A DNA stretch of 64,000 nt, taken from NCBI RefSeq assembly GCF_000758705.1, contig NZ_CP009287.1, positions 2,604,001 through 2,668,000 of the forward strand. The letters are read 5' to 3'. The position numbers and the translations under genes were made by a program. Below the pieces are notes generated by a model that was given only the letters and a program-made list of their open reading frames with translations, had not been told where the DNA came from and searched no databases. The stretch is from Paenibacillus graminis. GTDB taxonomy: Bacteria > Bacillota > Bacilli > Paenibacillales > Paenibacillaceae. Of this stretch, positions 33,211 to 42,407 are shown piece by piece (the stretch's first letter is position 1; the number at the start of each line of letters is the position of its first letter).

Positions 33211-34101
33211 ATGATGAGTAAAGTATGGCTGATTACCGGCAGCTCGCGTGGTCTAGGTCTGGAAATTGCCAAAGCGGTCTTAAACAATGGGGATAAAGTG
33301 GTGGCAACTGCCCGCCGTCCAGAGCAGCTTAACAGTCTTGTACAGAAATATGGCGATCAGGTACGCACAGCTGAGCTGGATGTCACCAATGCTGCTTCAG
33401 CAAAAGCGGCAGTCCAGCTGGCACTGGATGAATTCGGAGCGCTGGATGTGGTAGTGAACAATGCCGGTTATGCCAACAGCTCTCCAATTGAGGAGACGCC
33501 TGACGAGGATTTCCGGGCACAGATTGAAGCTAATCTGTTCGGCGTGATCAATGTGACCAAAGCTGCGCTGCCGGTGCTGCGCAAGCAGCGCAGCGGACAT
33601 TTCATTCAGATTTCATCCGTCGGCGGACGGGTGGGAGGGACACCGGGGCTTGCAGCCTATCAGGCGGCTAAATTCGCGGTTGCCGGCTTCTCGGAGGTGC
33701 TTCATAACGAAGTAAAACCGCTTGGCATCAAGGTCACCATCATTGAACCGGGAGCCTTCCGGACCGATTGGGGCGGGTCTTCAATGATCATTCCTCCCGT
33801 CGGAGAGGACTATGAGCAGACCGTGGGGGCGATGAATAGATACCGTATATCCGTAAACGGAAAAGAGAACGGTGATCCGGTCCGTGCCGCGGGGATCATC
33901 GCGGGTTTGGTCCGGCTGGAGGAGCCCCCGCTGCGCCTTCTGCTAGGTCCTGAAGCAGTAGCACTGGCCCGTGCAGCCTCAGAGGCCCGTGCGGAAGAAG
34001 TGGAGAAATGGGCTGACATAAGCATGTCTACCAATTATTTGGATTTGAATGAAATGGTTGACAATCCAGTTCTTCAGCGGATTAAGAATCAGGCACCCTA
34101 A
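33211..34101 (+). CDS. Short-chain dehydrogenase/reductase
   Basis: This 296-aa classical SDR has the NAD(P)-binding motif TGSSRGLG (residues about 9 to 16), ARRPEQ suggesting NADP preference, VNNAGYAN, catalytic Ser in ISSVGGRVG and YQAAK (Tyr and Lys of the active site). The C-terminal extension resembles oxidoreductases with the PGAFRTDW segment. The substrate is unknown. AAGGAG stands 6 nt before the first ATG. The divergent TetR gene and two operator-like sites suggest induction by a small molecule, perhaps the enzyme's substrate. Confidence 0.92.
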   Translation: MMSKVWLITGSSRGLGLEIAKAVLNNGDKVVATARRPEQLNSLVQKYGDQVRTAELDVTNAASAKAAVQLALDEFGALDVVVNNAGYANSSPIEETPDEDFRAQIEANLFGVINVTKAALPVLRKQRSGHFIQISSVGGRVGGTPGLAAYQAAKFAVAGFSEVLHNEVKPLGIKVTIIEPGAFRTDWGGSSMIIPPVGEDYEQTVGAMNRYRISVNGKENGDPVRAAGIIAGLVRLEEPPLRLLLGPEAVALARAASEARAEEVEKWADISMSTNYLDLNEMVDNPVLQRIKNQAP

Positions 34102-34277
34102 GCGTGTGAGGGATTGAAACGGTCCAACAACGGAGGAAATCTTACACGGAAATCTTTCGCATAGCCGGGTTTTATCTTTTGTCAATATAAAAGCCGGGTC
34201 AGGCCTCAAATATTAGTGATCGGGTACAATCCGGTTGAGGAATTTTAGATGTAATGACAATAAACCTGACATATCCG

Positions 34278-34306
34278 TTCAAAAGACGGGGGTTACACGC
34301 TATAAT
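34278..34306 (+). promoter_or_regulatory. Possible promoter of the flavoprotein gene
   Basis: TTCAAA (34278-34283), a 17-bp spacer and a consensus TATAAT (34301-34306), 34 bp before the ATG. Confidence 0.6.
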
Positions 34307-34339
34307 ATGGCCTAAAGATCCATCCGAAAGGTCTGAGGA

Positions 34340-35767
34340 ATGATGAGTCTGGAAGCCTTAAATGAACGTGTGATCACCGATCTTTCCTATCTTGCTTATG
34401 GAGGCGCAGACTGGGTAAGGCCGCTAACCCATCCTGAAGGCCATGTGTATGATGTTGTGGTTGTCGGCGGGGGACAAAGCGGCCTGGGGGCGGCTTTTGG
34501 ATTGTTGCGTGAACGGATATCCAACATTCTGGTCATTGACGAGAACAGTGAAGGAGCCGAGGGGCCTTGGGAGACTTATGCGCGGATGGTCACGCTGCGG
34601 ACTCCCAAACATTTAACTTCTGTGGATTTAGGGATTCCTTCACTGACCTTCCGTTCCTGGTGGGAGGCGCAGAACGGATCTGAGGGCTGGGACGCCATAG
34701 ATAAGATCCCGCGCGGCGAGTGGATGAACTATCTTCGCTGGTACCGCAGGATTCTGGGTTTGCCTGTGATCAATGAGGTGCAGCTTAAGCTGATAGAACC
34801 ATGCGAAGAAGGGATTCACCGCTTGCATATCTCTGGTGCAGGAGCACCGTCCGGGCAATTGCTGGCGCGCAAGGTTGTGCTGGCCACAGGCATCCAGGGC
34901 GGAGGCGAATGGCATGTGCCGCCGATGGTGGCCGACTATCTGCCGAAAGCTCTATACGCCCATACCTCCGAGGCGATAGACTGCAATGTCCTGCGCGGGA
35001 AAAGAATTGCGGTTCTCGGCGGCGGTGCCTCGGCCTTCGACAATGCGAACTTTCTGCTCACGGAGGGGGTGGCGGAGGTTCATGTATTTGTCCGCCGCGA
35101 GCAGCTTCCGAATATCAACCCGATCCGCCAGATGGAGGTATCGGGCATGATTGAACGGTTTCATACCTTGCCTGACTCTGATAAATACGCCGTAATTTCA
35201 CATTTTTTCAAAACGAATCAGCCGCCGACCAATGATACCTTCGCCCGTGCGGCGGCTTGGCCGGGCTTCCAGCTTCATCTCGGTTCACCGTGGCTGAAGG
35301 TGGAAGCAATCGGCGACAAGGCGGTCGTGACAACGCCGAAAGGGGAATTCTCCTTTGATTTTCTTGTGGTCAGCACCGGACTGCTCAGCGACCCAGGGCT
35401 GCGTGCGGAGCTGCGGCTGGTAGACAGCCATATCGCCCGCTGGAGCGACTGCTACGAAGCGCCGCCGGAGCTGGCGAACCCGCTGCTGGATGCGCATCCG
35501 TATCTCACTCCGGGCTTTGCGCTCCAAAGCCGGGATGAAGCGGGCCGGGCGCTTGTTCACGGCCTGTTCGTTTTCAACTATTCAGCGCTTGCCAGCTGCG
35601 GCCTGTCGGCTTCGGCTATCTCCGGCATGAAGAATGCCGTGCCAAAGCTTGTGGCTGGGGTGGCCGACCAGCTGTTCACGGATAACCGCGAAGCCATCCT
35701 AAATGCATTTTTCGCTTATGATGAGGTTGAGTTTACCGGAGCGTGGCCTTTGAAAACGCTGGGCTGA
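34340..35767 (+). CDS. FAD/NAD(P)-binding oxidoreductase (monooxygenase-like)
   Basis: This 475-aa flavoprotein has two dinucleotide-binding folds: FAD site VYDVVVVGGGQSGLGAAFGL near residue 35 and NAD(P) site KRIAVLGGGASAFDNANFLL near residue 221. It resembles flavin-containing monooxygenases and the SidA/lysine N-oxygenase group, although the exact reaction is not evident. AAAGG stands 8 nt upstream of the ATG. A UbiD-type decarboxylase gene follows after a repeat-filled gap of 373 bp; a shared aromatic-acid pathway is possible but unproven. Confidence 0.85.
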   Translation: MMSLEALNERVITDLSYLAYGGADWVRPLTHPEGHVYDVVVVGGGQSGLGAAFGLLRERISNILVIDENSEGAEGPWETYARMVTLRTPKHLTSVDLGIPSLTFRSWWEAQNGSEGWDAIDKIPRGEWMNYLRWYRRILGLPVINEVQLKLIEPCEEGIHRLHISGAGAPSGQLLARKVVLATGIQGGGEWHVPPMVADYLPKALYAHTSEAIDCNVLRGKRIAVLGGGASAFDNANFLLTEGVAEVHVFVRREQLPNINPIRQMEVSGMIERFHTLPDSDKYAVISHFFKTNQPPTNDTFARAAAWPGFQLHLGSPWLKVEAIGDKAVVTTPKGEFSFDFLVVSTGLLSDPGLRAELRLVDSHIARWSDCYEAPPELANPLLDAHPYLTPGFALQSRDEAGRALVHGLFVFNYSALASCGLSASAISGMKNAVPKLVAGVADQLFTDNREAILNAFFAYDEVEFTGAWPLKTLG

Positions 35768-35850
35768 CAATCAGGGGGCTGTCTCACTGGCAGATTTATC
35801 TGCGAGAGGGGAGCCCCCTTTGTGCTGCCCGGCGGTTCCCGGCTCTGCCA

Positions 35851-36048
35851 GGCAGCGCCGGAACGGCCGAATCAAAGGTATTTGTACCTTTGAATCTGCC
35901 CGGCAGCGCCGGAACAGCCGAATCAAAGGTATTTGTACCTTTGAATCTGCCCGGCAGCGCCGGAACGGCTGAATCAAAGGTATTTGTACCTTTGAATTTG
36001 CCCGGCAGCGCCGGAACAGCCGAATCAAAGGTATTTGTACCTTTGATT
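35851..36048. repeat. Four tandem 51-bp repeats with internal hairpins
   Basis: Units start at 35851, 35902, 35953 and 36004; the fourth is cut short in its last bases. Each unit contains GGCAGCGCCGG and the dyad TCAAAGGTA-TTTG-TACCTTTGA (9-bp stem). Since 51 is divisible by three, a plus-strand frame through them repeats the 17-mer NLPGSAGTAESKVFVPL, but that frame has no ribosome binding site and overlaps the flavoprotein's 3' end. I treat this as a non-coding, REP-like array. Confidence 0.9.
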
Positions 36049-36140
36049 CAGGCCATCGCCTGGTGCGGCGTTGACCTGGTGCGTTCCCTCATTGATAATA
36101 AGGAGAGTTCACATTTCTTCTGGAGATTGGAGTAAGACCC

Positions 36141-38006
36141 ATGAGATACCGCAGTATGGAAGAATGTATTGCCGATTTGGAGAAACATGGACATTTGGTC
36201 CGCATACAGGAGGAAGTTGATCCTGATCTGGAGATGGCCGCGATCCATCTGAAGGTCTACGAGGCAGGCGGTCCGGCCCTGCTTTTCGAGAAGGTCAAGG
36301 GCTCGAAATACCGTGCAGTGTCGAACCTGTTCGGCACTATAGAACGCAGCAAATTTATCTTCCGCGATACCTGGGAATCGTCCCAGGATGTGATCGCTTT
36401 ACGCAGTGATCCTATGAAGGCGCTCAAACAGCCTTTTAAATACATCGGGACAGGACTGGCTGCCAGAAAAGCGCTGCCGCTGAAAAAGGGAAACGGTATA
36501 CCGGCCGGCTTCGAGGAGATTCGGATCTCAGATCTGCCGCAGATTAAGCATTGGCCCGGCGATGGCGGCGCTTTTGTTACTCTGCCACAGGTCTATTCCG
36601 AGGACCCTGACAAGCCGGGGATCATGAATTCCAATCTGGGCATGTACCGTATCCAGCTAAGCGGCAATGAGTATGAGATCAATAAGGAAGTCGGCGTGCA
36701 TTATCAGATTCACCGGGGCATTGGCATTCACCAAACCAAGGCGACGAAAAGAGGTCAGCCGCTCAAGGTCAGCTGCTTCATCGGAGGACCTCCCGCGCAT
36801 ACCCTGGCGGCAGTCATGCCTTTGCCCGAAGGGTTAAGCGAGATGACCTTCGCCGGGCTGCTGGCGGGCCGCCACTTCCGGTACAGCTATGTGGACGGCT
36901 TTTGTGTGAGCAGTGACGCCGATTTCGTGATTACGGGCGAGATTCATCCCGGCGAGACCCGGCCGGAGGGGCCTTTTGGCGACCATCTGGGCTACTACAG
37001 CCTGACCCATCCGTTCCCTGTGATGAAGGTGCATAAGGTTTATGCGAAACAAGGGGCGATCTTCCCGTTCACTGTTGTAGGACGCCCGCCGCAGGAGGAT
37101 ACCTCTTTCGGGGAACTGATTCATGAATTGACAGGCGGTGCGGTGAAGCAGGAGGTGCCGGGAGTGAAAGAGGTGCATGCGGTCGATGCGGCAGGCGTAC
37201 ATCCTTTGCTGTTCGCTATTGGCAGCGAGCGTTATACACCTTACCAGCAGTTGAAGCAGCCGGCGGAGCTGCTGACCATCGCTAACCGGATACTCGGGAC
37301 AGGCCAGCTCAGCTTGGCGAAGTATCTGTTCATTACTGCAGAGGAAGAGAGGCCGGTCAGCACTCACAACATCAGGGATTTCCTGGCGTATATTCTGGAG
37401 CGGATCAATCTGCGGCGGGACATCCATTTTCAGACTAATACAACCATAGACACTCTGGATTACTCCGGCACGGGAATTAACAGCGGCAGTAAAGTGGTTT
37501 TTGCAGCGGTGGGAGAACAGAAGCGGACCTTGTGTACGGAGGTGCCGGAGATACTGGAGAAACTGGAGAATCTGGAAAAGCTGCAAGGGTTCGGACAGGC
37601 GAAATTGATTATGCCGGGGATCGTGGCCCTGCAGGGAACGAAGTTCACGAATTATGCGGAAGCACGGAAGGAAACGGACATGTTGAGCGCCGCGATTCAA
37701 GAGCAGGGGGGGCTGGATGCATGCCCGATGATCATTTTATGCGATGACAGCACGTTCATGAGTGAATCATTGAGCAACTTCCTCTGGGCGACCTTCACAC
37801 GCAGCAATCCCTCACATGATATCTACGGGGTGAACAGCGGCGTAGAGCACAAGCACTGGTTCTGTGACAATGTGATGATCGATGCCCGTGTGAAGCCGCA
37901 TCAGGCACCGCCGCTGATTCCGGATGCGGCAGTGGAACGGAAGATTGAACGCTTTTTTGTACAGGGGGCTGTGCTGGGCGGATTGCGGAAAAAAGAGCTG
38001 AGTTAG
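36141..38006 (+). CDS. UbiD-family decarboxylase
   Basis: This 621-aa protein is of the UbiD family, whose members use prenylated FMN to reversibly decarboxylate aromatic or unsaturated acids. Recognisable blocks are GGPALLFEKVKGS, IGGPPAHTLAAVMPLPEG, then ETRPEGPFGDHLGYY holding the conserved acidic residues, and FVTLPQVYSEDPD. It is longer than the 480- to 500-residue enzymes such as YclC, as are several bacterial UbiD homologues. No UbiX prenyltransferase gene is in the window; it must be elsewhere. A terminator follows directly. Confidence 0.92.
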   Translation: MRYRSMEECIADLEKHGHLVRIQEEVDPDLEMAAIHLKVYEAGGPALLFEKVKGSKYRAVSNLFGTIERSKFIFRDTWESSQDVIALRSDPMKALKQPFKYIGTGLAARKALPLKKGNGIPAGFEEIRISDLPQIKHWPGDGGAFVTLPQVYSEDPDKPGIMNSNLGMYRIQLSGNEYEINKEVGVHYQIHRGIGIHQTKATKRGQPLKVSCFIGGPPAHTLAAVMPLPEGLSEMTFAGLLAGRHFRYSYVDGFCVSSDADFVITGEIHPGETRPEGPFGDHLGYYSLTHPFPVMKVHKVYAKQGAIFPFTVVGRPPQEDTSFGELIHELTGGAVKQEVPGVKEVHAVDAAGVHPLLFAIGSERYTPYQQLKQPAELLTIANRILGTGQLSLAKYLFITAEEERPVSTHNIRDFLAYILERINLRRDIHFQTNTTIDTLDYSGTGINSGSKVVFAAVGEQKRTLCTEVPEILEKLENLEKLQGFGQAKLIMPGIVALQGTKFTNYAEARKETDMLSAAIQEQGGLDACPMIILCDDSTFMSESLSNFLWATFTRSNPSHDIYGVNSGVEHKHWFCDNVMIDARVKPHQAPPLIPDAAVERKIERFFVQGAVLGGLRKKELS

Positions 38007-38038
38007 TCTCGCGGCGGTATGGCGGAAGTAGAGAGAGG

Positions 38039-38077
38039 AACCACGGCAGGCGTTCTGGACGCAGGCCGTGGTTTTTT
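38039..38077 (+). terminator. Terminator
   Basis: AACCACGGC pairs with GCCGTGGTT, with further inner pairing, followed by six T. Confidence 0.9.
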
Positions 38078-38272
38078 ACTGCTTGGATTATTATACGCAA
38101 TAAATAAAACGGACTGAGAAGACGCTATTCAGCGAAAAAAAACGGATTATGCGGATGGGTGCGGACTCAGTAACAGGCTGTCATAAGAAATGTTATTGAA
38201 AATTCCGCATTACACTTGCTATATTGTGGATGAATTTAACACCTTGAAGTAGAGATGAAGGGGGATAAAACT

Positions 38273-38845
38273 ATGGAAGTTCTGGAAACACAGCGGTTAA
38301 CGGTTAGAGGCTTCCAGCCGGAGGATTGGGAGGATCTGCATGAATATCTTTCCCGGGAAGAGGTGGTGAGGTACGAGCCATACGGGGTTTTTGATGCGAA
38401 AGCGAGCCGGGCGGAGGCACTTCGGCGCTCTGCGGACCCTGCCTTTTGGGCGGTATGCCTGAAGGAGTCCGGGAAAATGATCGGGAATCTGTATTTTCAG
38501 CAGCAGGAGCCGCTGACTTTCCGGACTTGGGAGCTTGGCTATGTCTTCAACAGTGAATTCCATAACAAGGGTTATGCGGCGGAGGCTTGTCAAAGGTTAC
38601 TGAAATACGCTTTCTGTAATCTGCAGGCTCGAAGAGTGACCGCACACTGTGATCCCCGCAACTTCCCCTCCTGGCGTCTGCTGGAGCGTCTCCAGCTGCG
38701 CCGCGAAGGGCATTTGCTTCAGACCGGATATTTTAAATGTGACAATGAAGGACAGCCCCTCTGGCATGACACCTATGCCTATGGAATCCTTGACAGGGAA
38801 TGGCTGAACAGCAACCAGGCAGATCCGCAGAGTCGGAAGGTATAG
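38273..38845 (+). CDS. RimJ/RimL-type GNAT acetyltransferase
   Basis: This roughly 190-aa GNAT has the RimJ/RimL pattern: ETQRLTVRGFQPEDWEDL at the N-terminus, ELGYVFNSEFHNKGYAAEAC (acetyl-CoA site) and VTAHCDPRNFPSWRLLERL. It may acetylate a protein N-terminus or a small amine. An upstream ATG at 38255 overlaps the ribosome binding site AAGGGGG, so 38273 is the start. The WYL regulator gene begins 5 bp after its stop, so the two are co-transcribed. Confidence 0.9.
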   Translation: MEVLETQRLTVRGFQPEDWEDLHEYLSREEVVRYEPYGVFDAKASRAEALRRSADPAFWAVCLKESGKMIGNLYFQQQEPLTFRTWELGYVFNSEFHNKGYAAEACQRLLKYAFCNLQARRVTAHCDPRNFPSWRLLERLQLRREGHLLQTGYFKCDNEGQPLWHDTYAYGILDREWLNSNQADPQSRKV

Positions 38846-38850
38846 CCGGG

Positions 38851-39768
38851 ATGAAGATTGACCGTCTGCTGGGGATCGTGGTCTATCTGCTTAACCGTGA
38901 AACGGTCAGTGCCCGGGTGCTGGCTGAGAAGTTTGAAGTGTCGCCGCGCACTATCCAGCGGGATATGGCGTCCATCAGTCTGGCCGGAATTCCTGTGGGC
39001 TCGCAGCAGGGGCTGAATGGCGGCTACTACATCATTGACAGTTATAAAATGAACAGACAGCTCCTCCATTCCGAAGATTATACATATATTCTTGCTGCGC
39101 TGAAGGGCCTGCTATCCGGGTATGACAACCAGCGGGCACAGGGCACTGTTGAGATTATGACTTCTCTCGCTCCCGACAAAGCGGCACTTGGGCCAATGCT
39201 CCAGCTGAACCTGGGCGTGCTGCGTGAAGGAGAGGGGACAGACGGGAATATAGCTATGGTGGAAAAGGCGCTAAGAGAGAAAATAAGGCTTGGATTTCAG
39301 TATACGGATGCCCGCGGCGGCGTAACGGACAGAGGGGTGGAGCCGCTGCTATTGACCTATAAATGGTACGCCTGGTATCTGTTCGCATATTGCTGCGACA
39401 AGCTGGATTACCGGCTGTTCCGCCTCTCCCGGATGCGGGCCGTTCACCTGATGTCCCAGGCATTTACTTTAACGCATAAGGATGCAGAGCAGCTCCTGTC
39501 AGAGCACAGCGACGTCCGGCCGCAAGTGAAAGTCCGTCTGGCCTGTAAGGGAGAGCACAGGGTGCTGCTCCAGGAGGCGTTTCCGCAAGCTGAGCTGCTG
39601 GAGGAGCCCGAAGGTGAGTTCCTGATGTCCTTTACTGTCCCGGAAGAGGAGCGTGGCTGGTTCGGTAAGCTGCTGGAGTACAGCCAACTGATTACGGTGC
39701 TTGAGCCAGAGCGTCTGAGACGGAGAATGCACAGCCAAGCTGCATTAATCCTGGAAAAGTACCGCTGA
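38851..39768 (+). CDS. YafY-type WYL-domain transcriptional regulator
   Basis: This roughly 305-aa regulator has an N-terminal HTH_11 domain (MKIDRLLGIVVYLLNRETVS, then VSPRTIQRDMASI) and a WYL ligand-binding domain (GVEPLLLTYKWYAWYLFAYC, with KWYAWYLFA as the WYL-like motif). A C-terminal WCX-like extension follows. WYL regulators sense nucleic-acid-related or other small ligands. The start at 38851 follows the GNAT stop closely; the weak AGCCGGG upstream suggests translational coupling. Confidence 0.88.
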   Translation: MKIDRLLGIVVYLLNRETVSARVLAEKFEVSPRTIQRDMASISLAGIPVGSQQGLNGGYYIIDSYKMNRQLLHSEDYTYILAALKGLLSGYDNQRAQGTVEIMTSLAPDKAALGPMLQLNLGVLREGEGTDGNIAMVEKALREKIRLGFQYTDARGGVTDRGVEPLLLTYKWYAWYLFAYCCDKLDYRLFRLSRMRAVHLMSQAFTLTHKDAEQLLSEHSDVRPQVKVRLACKGEHRVLLQEAFPQAELLEEPEGEFLMSFTVPEEERGWFGKLLEYSQLITVLEPERLRRRMHSQAALILEKYR

Positions 39769-40203
39769 AATGACGGTGATGGCCGGGACGGAGTTTGTTC
39801 TCCAAGTGGAAAAATATGGTTTCGAATGGAAACGTGCACCGGGCCGGTGAATGCCATTATCGGCACGGGCGCATGGGCATGGCCTATTTGGCCTTGAAGA
39901 CAGGTGAAATGCCCGGCAGCGGATTATGATTTTGCAGGGGCGGGGAGCCAAGTGGAATTAGTTAACTTAAATGGAACAAAAAGCTTGCTGCAGAGGGATT
40001 AGCGGGAAAAAGTAGACTTATTATAAGCGGATTCACCTGAACAGGGGGAAATCGTTCAGATTAGTTATCCTTTTTCCATCTATTGCTTGCGGGGTTTCCT
40101 TTTTCCACTTGGCGTGCCTGCGGAGTTGGAGTACTTAATGCTTGCCTTAAAGTGAACATTAAGGAATATGATGATCCCGAAGAATAGAACGGAGGGATAA
40201 TAT
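39769..40203. other. Gene-free region with CTTTTTCCA-type motifs
   Basis: No credible coding frame in 435 bp. Motifs related to those at 11447-11759 recur (GGGAAAAAGTA near 39999, CCTTTTTCCA near 40070 and 40099). A ribosome binding site GGAGGGATAAT ends the gap. Confidence 0.5.
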
Positions 40204-41136
40204 ATGGAATCACAAACCAACACTTATCTAACGGTTCAAGCGCCGCTCGCAAGTCGGTTCGGTGCCCGGACGACAGCCGCCGAGGTGATCGGCGGCCTGG
40301 ATCTGACCGGCAAGGTAGCAATTGTAACAGGCGGATATTCCGGGATTGGTCTGGAAACCTCACGTGTGCTTGCCGAAGCGGGGGCCACTGTAATCGTTCC
40401 GGCACGGACTCCGGTAAAGGCCAAAGCTGCCGTCTCCGGCATCCCCCGCCTGGAGCTGGAAACTCTTGATCTGATGGACCCCGCCTCGATCGACAGCTTC
40501 GCCATGCGGTTCATCGCTTCTGGGCGGCCGCTTCATTTCCTTATCAACAGTGCGGGTATTATGGCTGCGCCGTTGACGCGTGATGCACGCGGTTATGAGT
40601 CGCAGTTCGCCACCAACCATCTGGGGCATTTTCAGCTGACGGCCCGCCTCTGGCCTGCCTTGCAGCAAGCGGGTCGGGCCCGGGTCATCTCGGTTTCATC
40701 CCGGGCGCACCGTCTCGGCGGTGTTGATCTCACCGATCCGAATTTTGAGCGGCGGGAATATGACAAATGGAAGTCTTATGCCCAGTCCAAAAGCGCGAAT
40801 GTGCTGTTCGCGGTTGCCCTGGACGGGAAAGCCAAAGCGTATGGAGGCCGGGCCTTTGCCGTTCATCCGGGTCTTATCCCTTCCTCGGGGATAGGCCGTT
40901 TTCTGGAGACGGAAGAAACTGGGGTTAAACCCGTCAAGGTTCAACCGGCACAGGAAGACGGGAAGGGGCAGCCTGTATGGGTCTCTAATCCATTATCTGC
41001 ATCAAAGAAGGGCGCCCGAATTAGGGCGTCCTTCTTTGGATGGAACGAGCGGGCAACGTTCTCGATGCCTCGTCCTCAGGCGGTAAATATCTGCGCACTG
41101 GCCTTGATGCGTCTGCCGTCGATTATTTCTTCATAA
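40204..41136 (+). pseudogene. Short-chain dehydrogenase with lost C-terminus
   Basis: Residues 1 to about 240 are a clear SDR of the retinol-dehydrogenase-like group: TGGYSGIGLETSRVLAEAGA, INSAGIMAAPLTRD, NHLGHFQLT, SVSSRAHRLGG, SYAQSKSANVLFA and VHPGLIPSSG. After about residue 255 the normal closing strand (an ATTVWxATSP-like segment) is missing. The frame instead runs through a terminator hairpin at 41004-41037 and into the antisense of the convergent glycosyltransferase gene. This looks like a 3' deletion; the enzyme may be inactive or run with an aberrant tail. Confidence 0.65.
41004..41037. terminator. Hairpin inside the 3' end of the SDR frame
   Basis: AAAGAAGGGCGCCC pairs with GGGCGTCCTTCTTT (14 bp, one G-U) around a 6-nt loop. 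It lies within the truncated SDR frame, 39 bp beyond the stop of the convergent glycosyltransferase gene; it can end transcription in both directions. Confidence 0.75.
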
Positions 41137-42236
41137 TCCCGGATCAGTCCGTCAAAAATCTGTTCCCAGGAGCGGCCTAGCGCCTGTCTCCGCCCCTCAC
41201 TCCCCATAGCCGTCCGCAGCATGGAATCGCTGGACATGCGGCATAGTTCCTCCGCGAGCGAGCCCGGATCATGCGGCTGAAACAGCACCCCTGTAACCCC
41301 GGGCATGACCAGTTCCTTGCTTCCGCCTGCACCGGCGGCAACGACAGGCAGCCCTGAGGCCATAGCTTCCAGCACTACATTGCCGAAGGTTTCCGTGCTG
41401 GACGGGAACACGAACAGGTCGGCGGAGGCGTACAGCTCCGCCAGCTCTTCGCCGTGCTTGGCGCCGGTGAAGGTGACATTGCGCGGTGCCCGGGCACGCA
41501 GCTCGGGCAGCAGCGGTCCGTCGCCAACCACCAGCAGGTGGACTCCGGCGGCAACGGATTCCGGCAGCAACTGCAGAGCGTGCAGCAGGGTGGCGATATC
41601 CTTTTCCGGGGCAATCCGGCCTACATACAGCAGTACAAGCGGAACGGCTATTCCGTAGCGCTCCTTTACGCCGGCGGCCTGGCGTTTATCCGGGGAATAC
41701 TGCCGGCAGTCAATGCCTCTGGACCAGAGGCGCAGCCGTTCGAAGCCCTGCTCCCGCAGGATCTCTGCCGTTTCCCGCGACGGGGCAAAGGTGGCACCGC
41801 AGGAGCGGTGGAACCATTTCATATACCTCCAGTAGAGTGGGACAATCCGGCGCATGCGGTAATATTCAAGGTAACGGTCGAAATGGGTATGGTAGGAGGC
41901 TACATGGGGCAGGCCCTGCCTGTGTGCATAACGGAGGCCGCAGAGGCCGATATTGAACGGGGTGGACATATGCAGCAGATCGGGCTGGAAGGCGTTCAGC
42001 TGGCTCTGAATGGAGGACATGCTCGGGAGAGCCAGCCTGCATTCCGGATAGAGAAAAAACGGGATACTGGCAACAGGACGGACCGGATCGGGGTAGCTGT
42101 CTTCGGGGGCGGATTTGGGCGTGAACAGCAGATGCTCAATCCCCCGGCGGTTCAGATGGCCGGTTAACTGGCCAAGCGTGCGGGCAACACCGTTGGTTTG
42201 CGGAAGAAACGTGTCCGTAAATAAGGCCAGGCGCAT
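41076..42236 (-). CDS. GT4-type glycosyltransferase
   Basis: This 386-aa cytoplasmic or membrane-associated enzyme is of the GT-B fold, family 4. It has the N-terminal TDTFLPQTNGVARTLGQL, the HTHFDRYLEYYR block, and the C-terminal domain with YVGRIAPEKDI, VGDGPLLPEL and the nucleotide-sugar motif ETFGNVVLEAMASGLPVVA (two Glu eight residues apart). It resembles MgtA/PimB-like mannosyl- or glucosyl-transferases acting on lipid acceptors, but donor and acceptor are not determined. The gene is convergent with the truncated SDR. Confidence 0.9.
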   Translation of the reverse strand: MRLALFTDTFLPQTNGVARTLGQLTGHLNRRGIEHLLFTPKSAPEDSYPDPVRPVASIPFFLYPECRLALPSMSSIQSQLNAFQPDLLHMSTPFNIGLCGLRYAHRQGLPHVASYHTHFDRYLEYYRMRRIVPLYWRYMKWFHRSCGATFAPSRETAEILREQGFERLRLWSRGIDCRQYSPDKRQAAGVKERYGIAVPLVLLYVGRIAPEKDIATLLHALQLLPESVAAGVHLLVVGDGPLLPELRARAPRNVTFTGAKHGEELAELYASADLFVFPSSTETFGNVVLEAMASGLPVVAAGAGGSKELVMPGVTGVLFQPHDPGSLAEELCRMSSDSMLRTAMGSEGRRQALGRSWEQIFDGLIRDYEEIIDGRRIKASAQIFTA

Positions 42237-42407
42237 GGAATCCCTCCCTATATGTTACTCGCCCTAATCTTATCAGGCGAATATTTCAAGGGCGTTAACC
42301 GGAGGTTAAACAAAACACGGTGGACAAAAAGTAATTCCAAAACATTATAAAATCTTTATTTTCTCTTGGTAAGCTGTGTCCAGATAAGCAAGAGAGGATG
42401 GGATTAG

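Noticed and set aside
35743..36135. 130-codon frame through the 51-bp repeats
   Set aside because: It overlaps the flavoprotein 3' end, lacks a ribosome binding site, and stays open mainly because the repeat length is a multiple of three.
42237..42407. Search for a lantibiotic precursor gene upstream of the LanF-type gene
   Set aside because: No small frame with a ribosome binding site and a Cys/Ser/Thr-rich C-terminus is visible in this gap.
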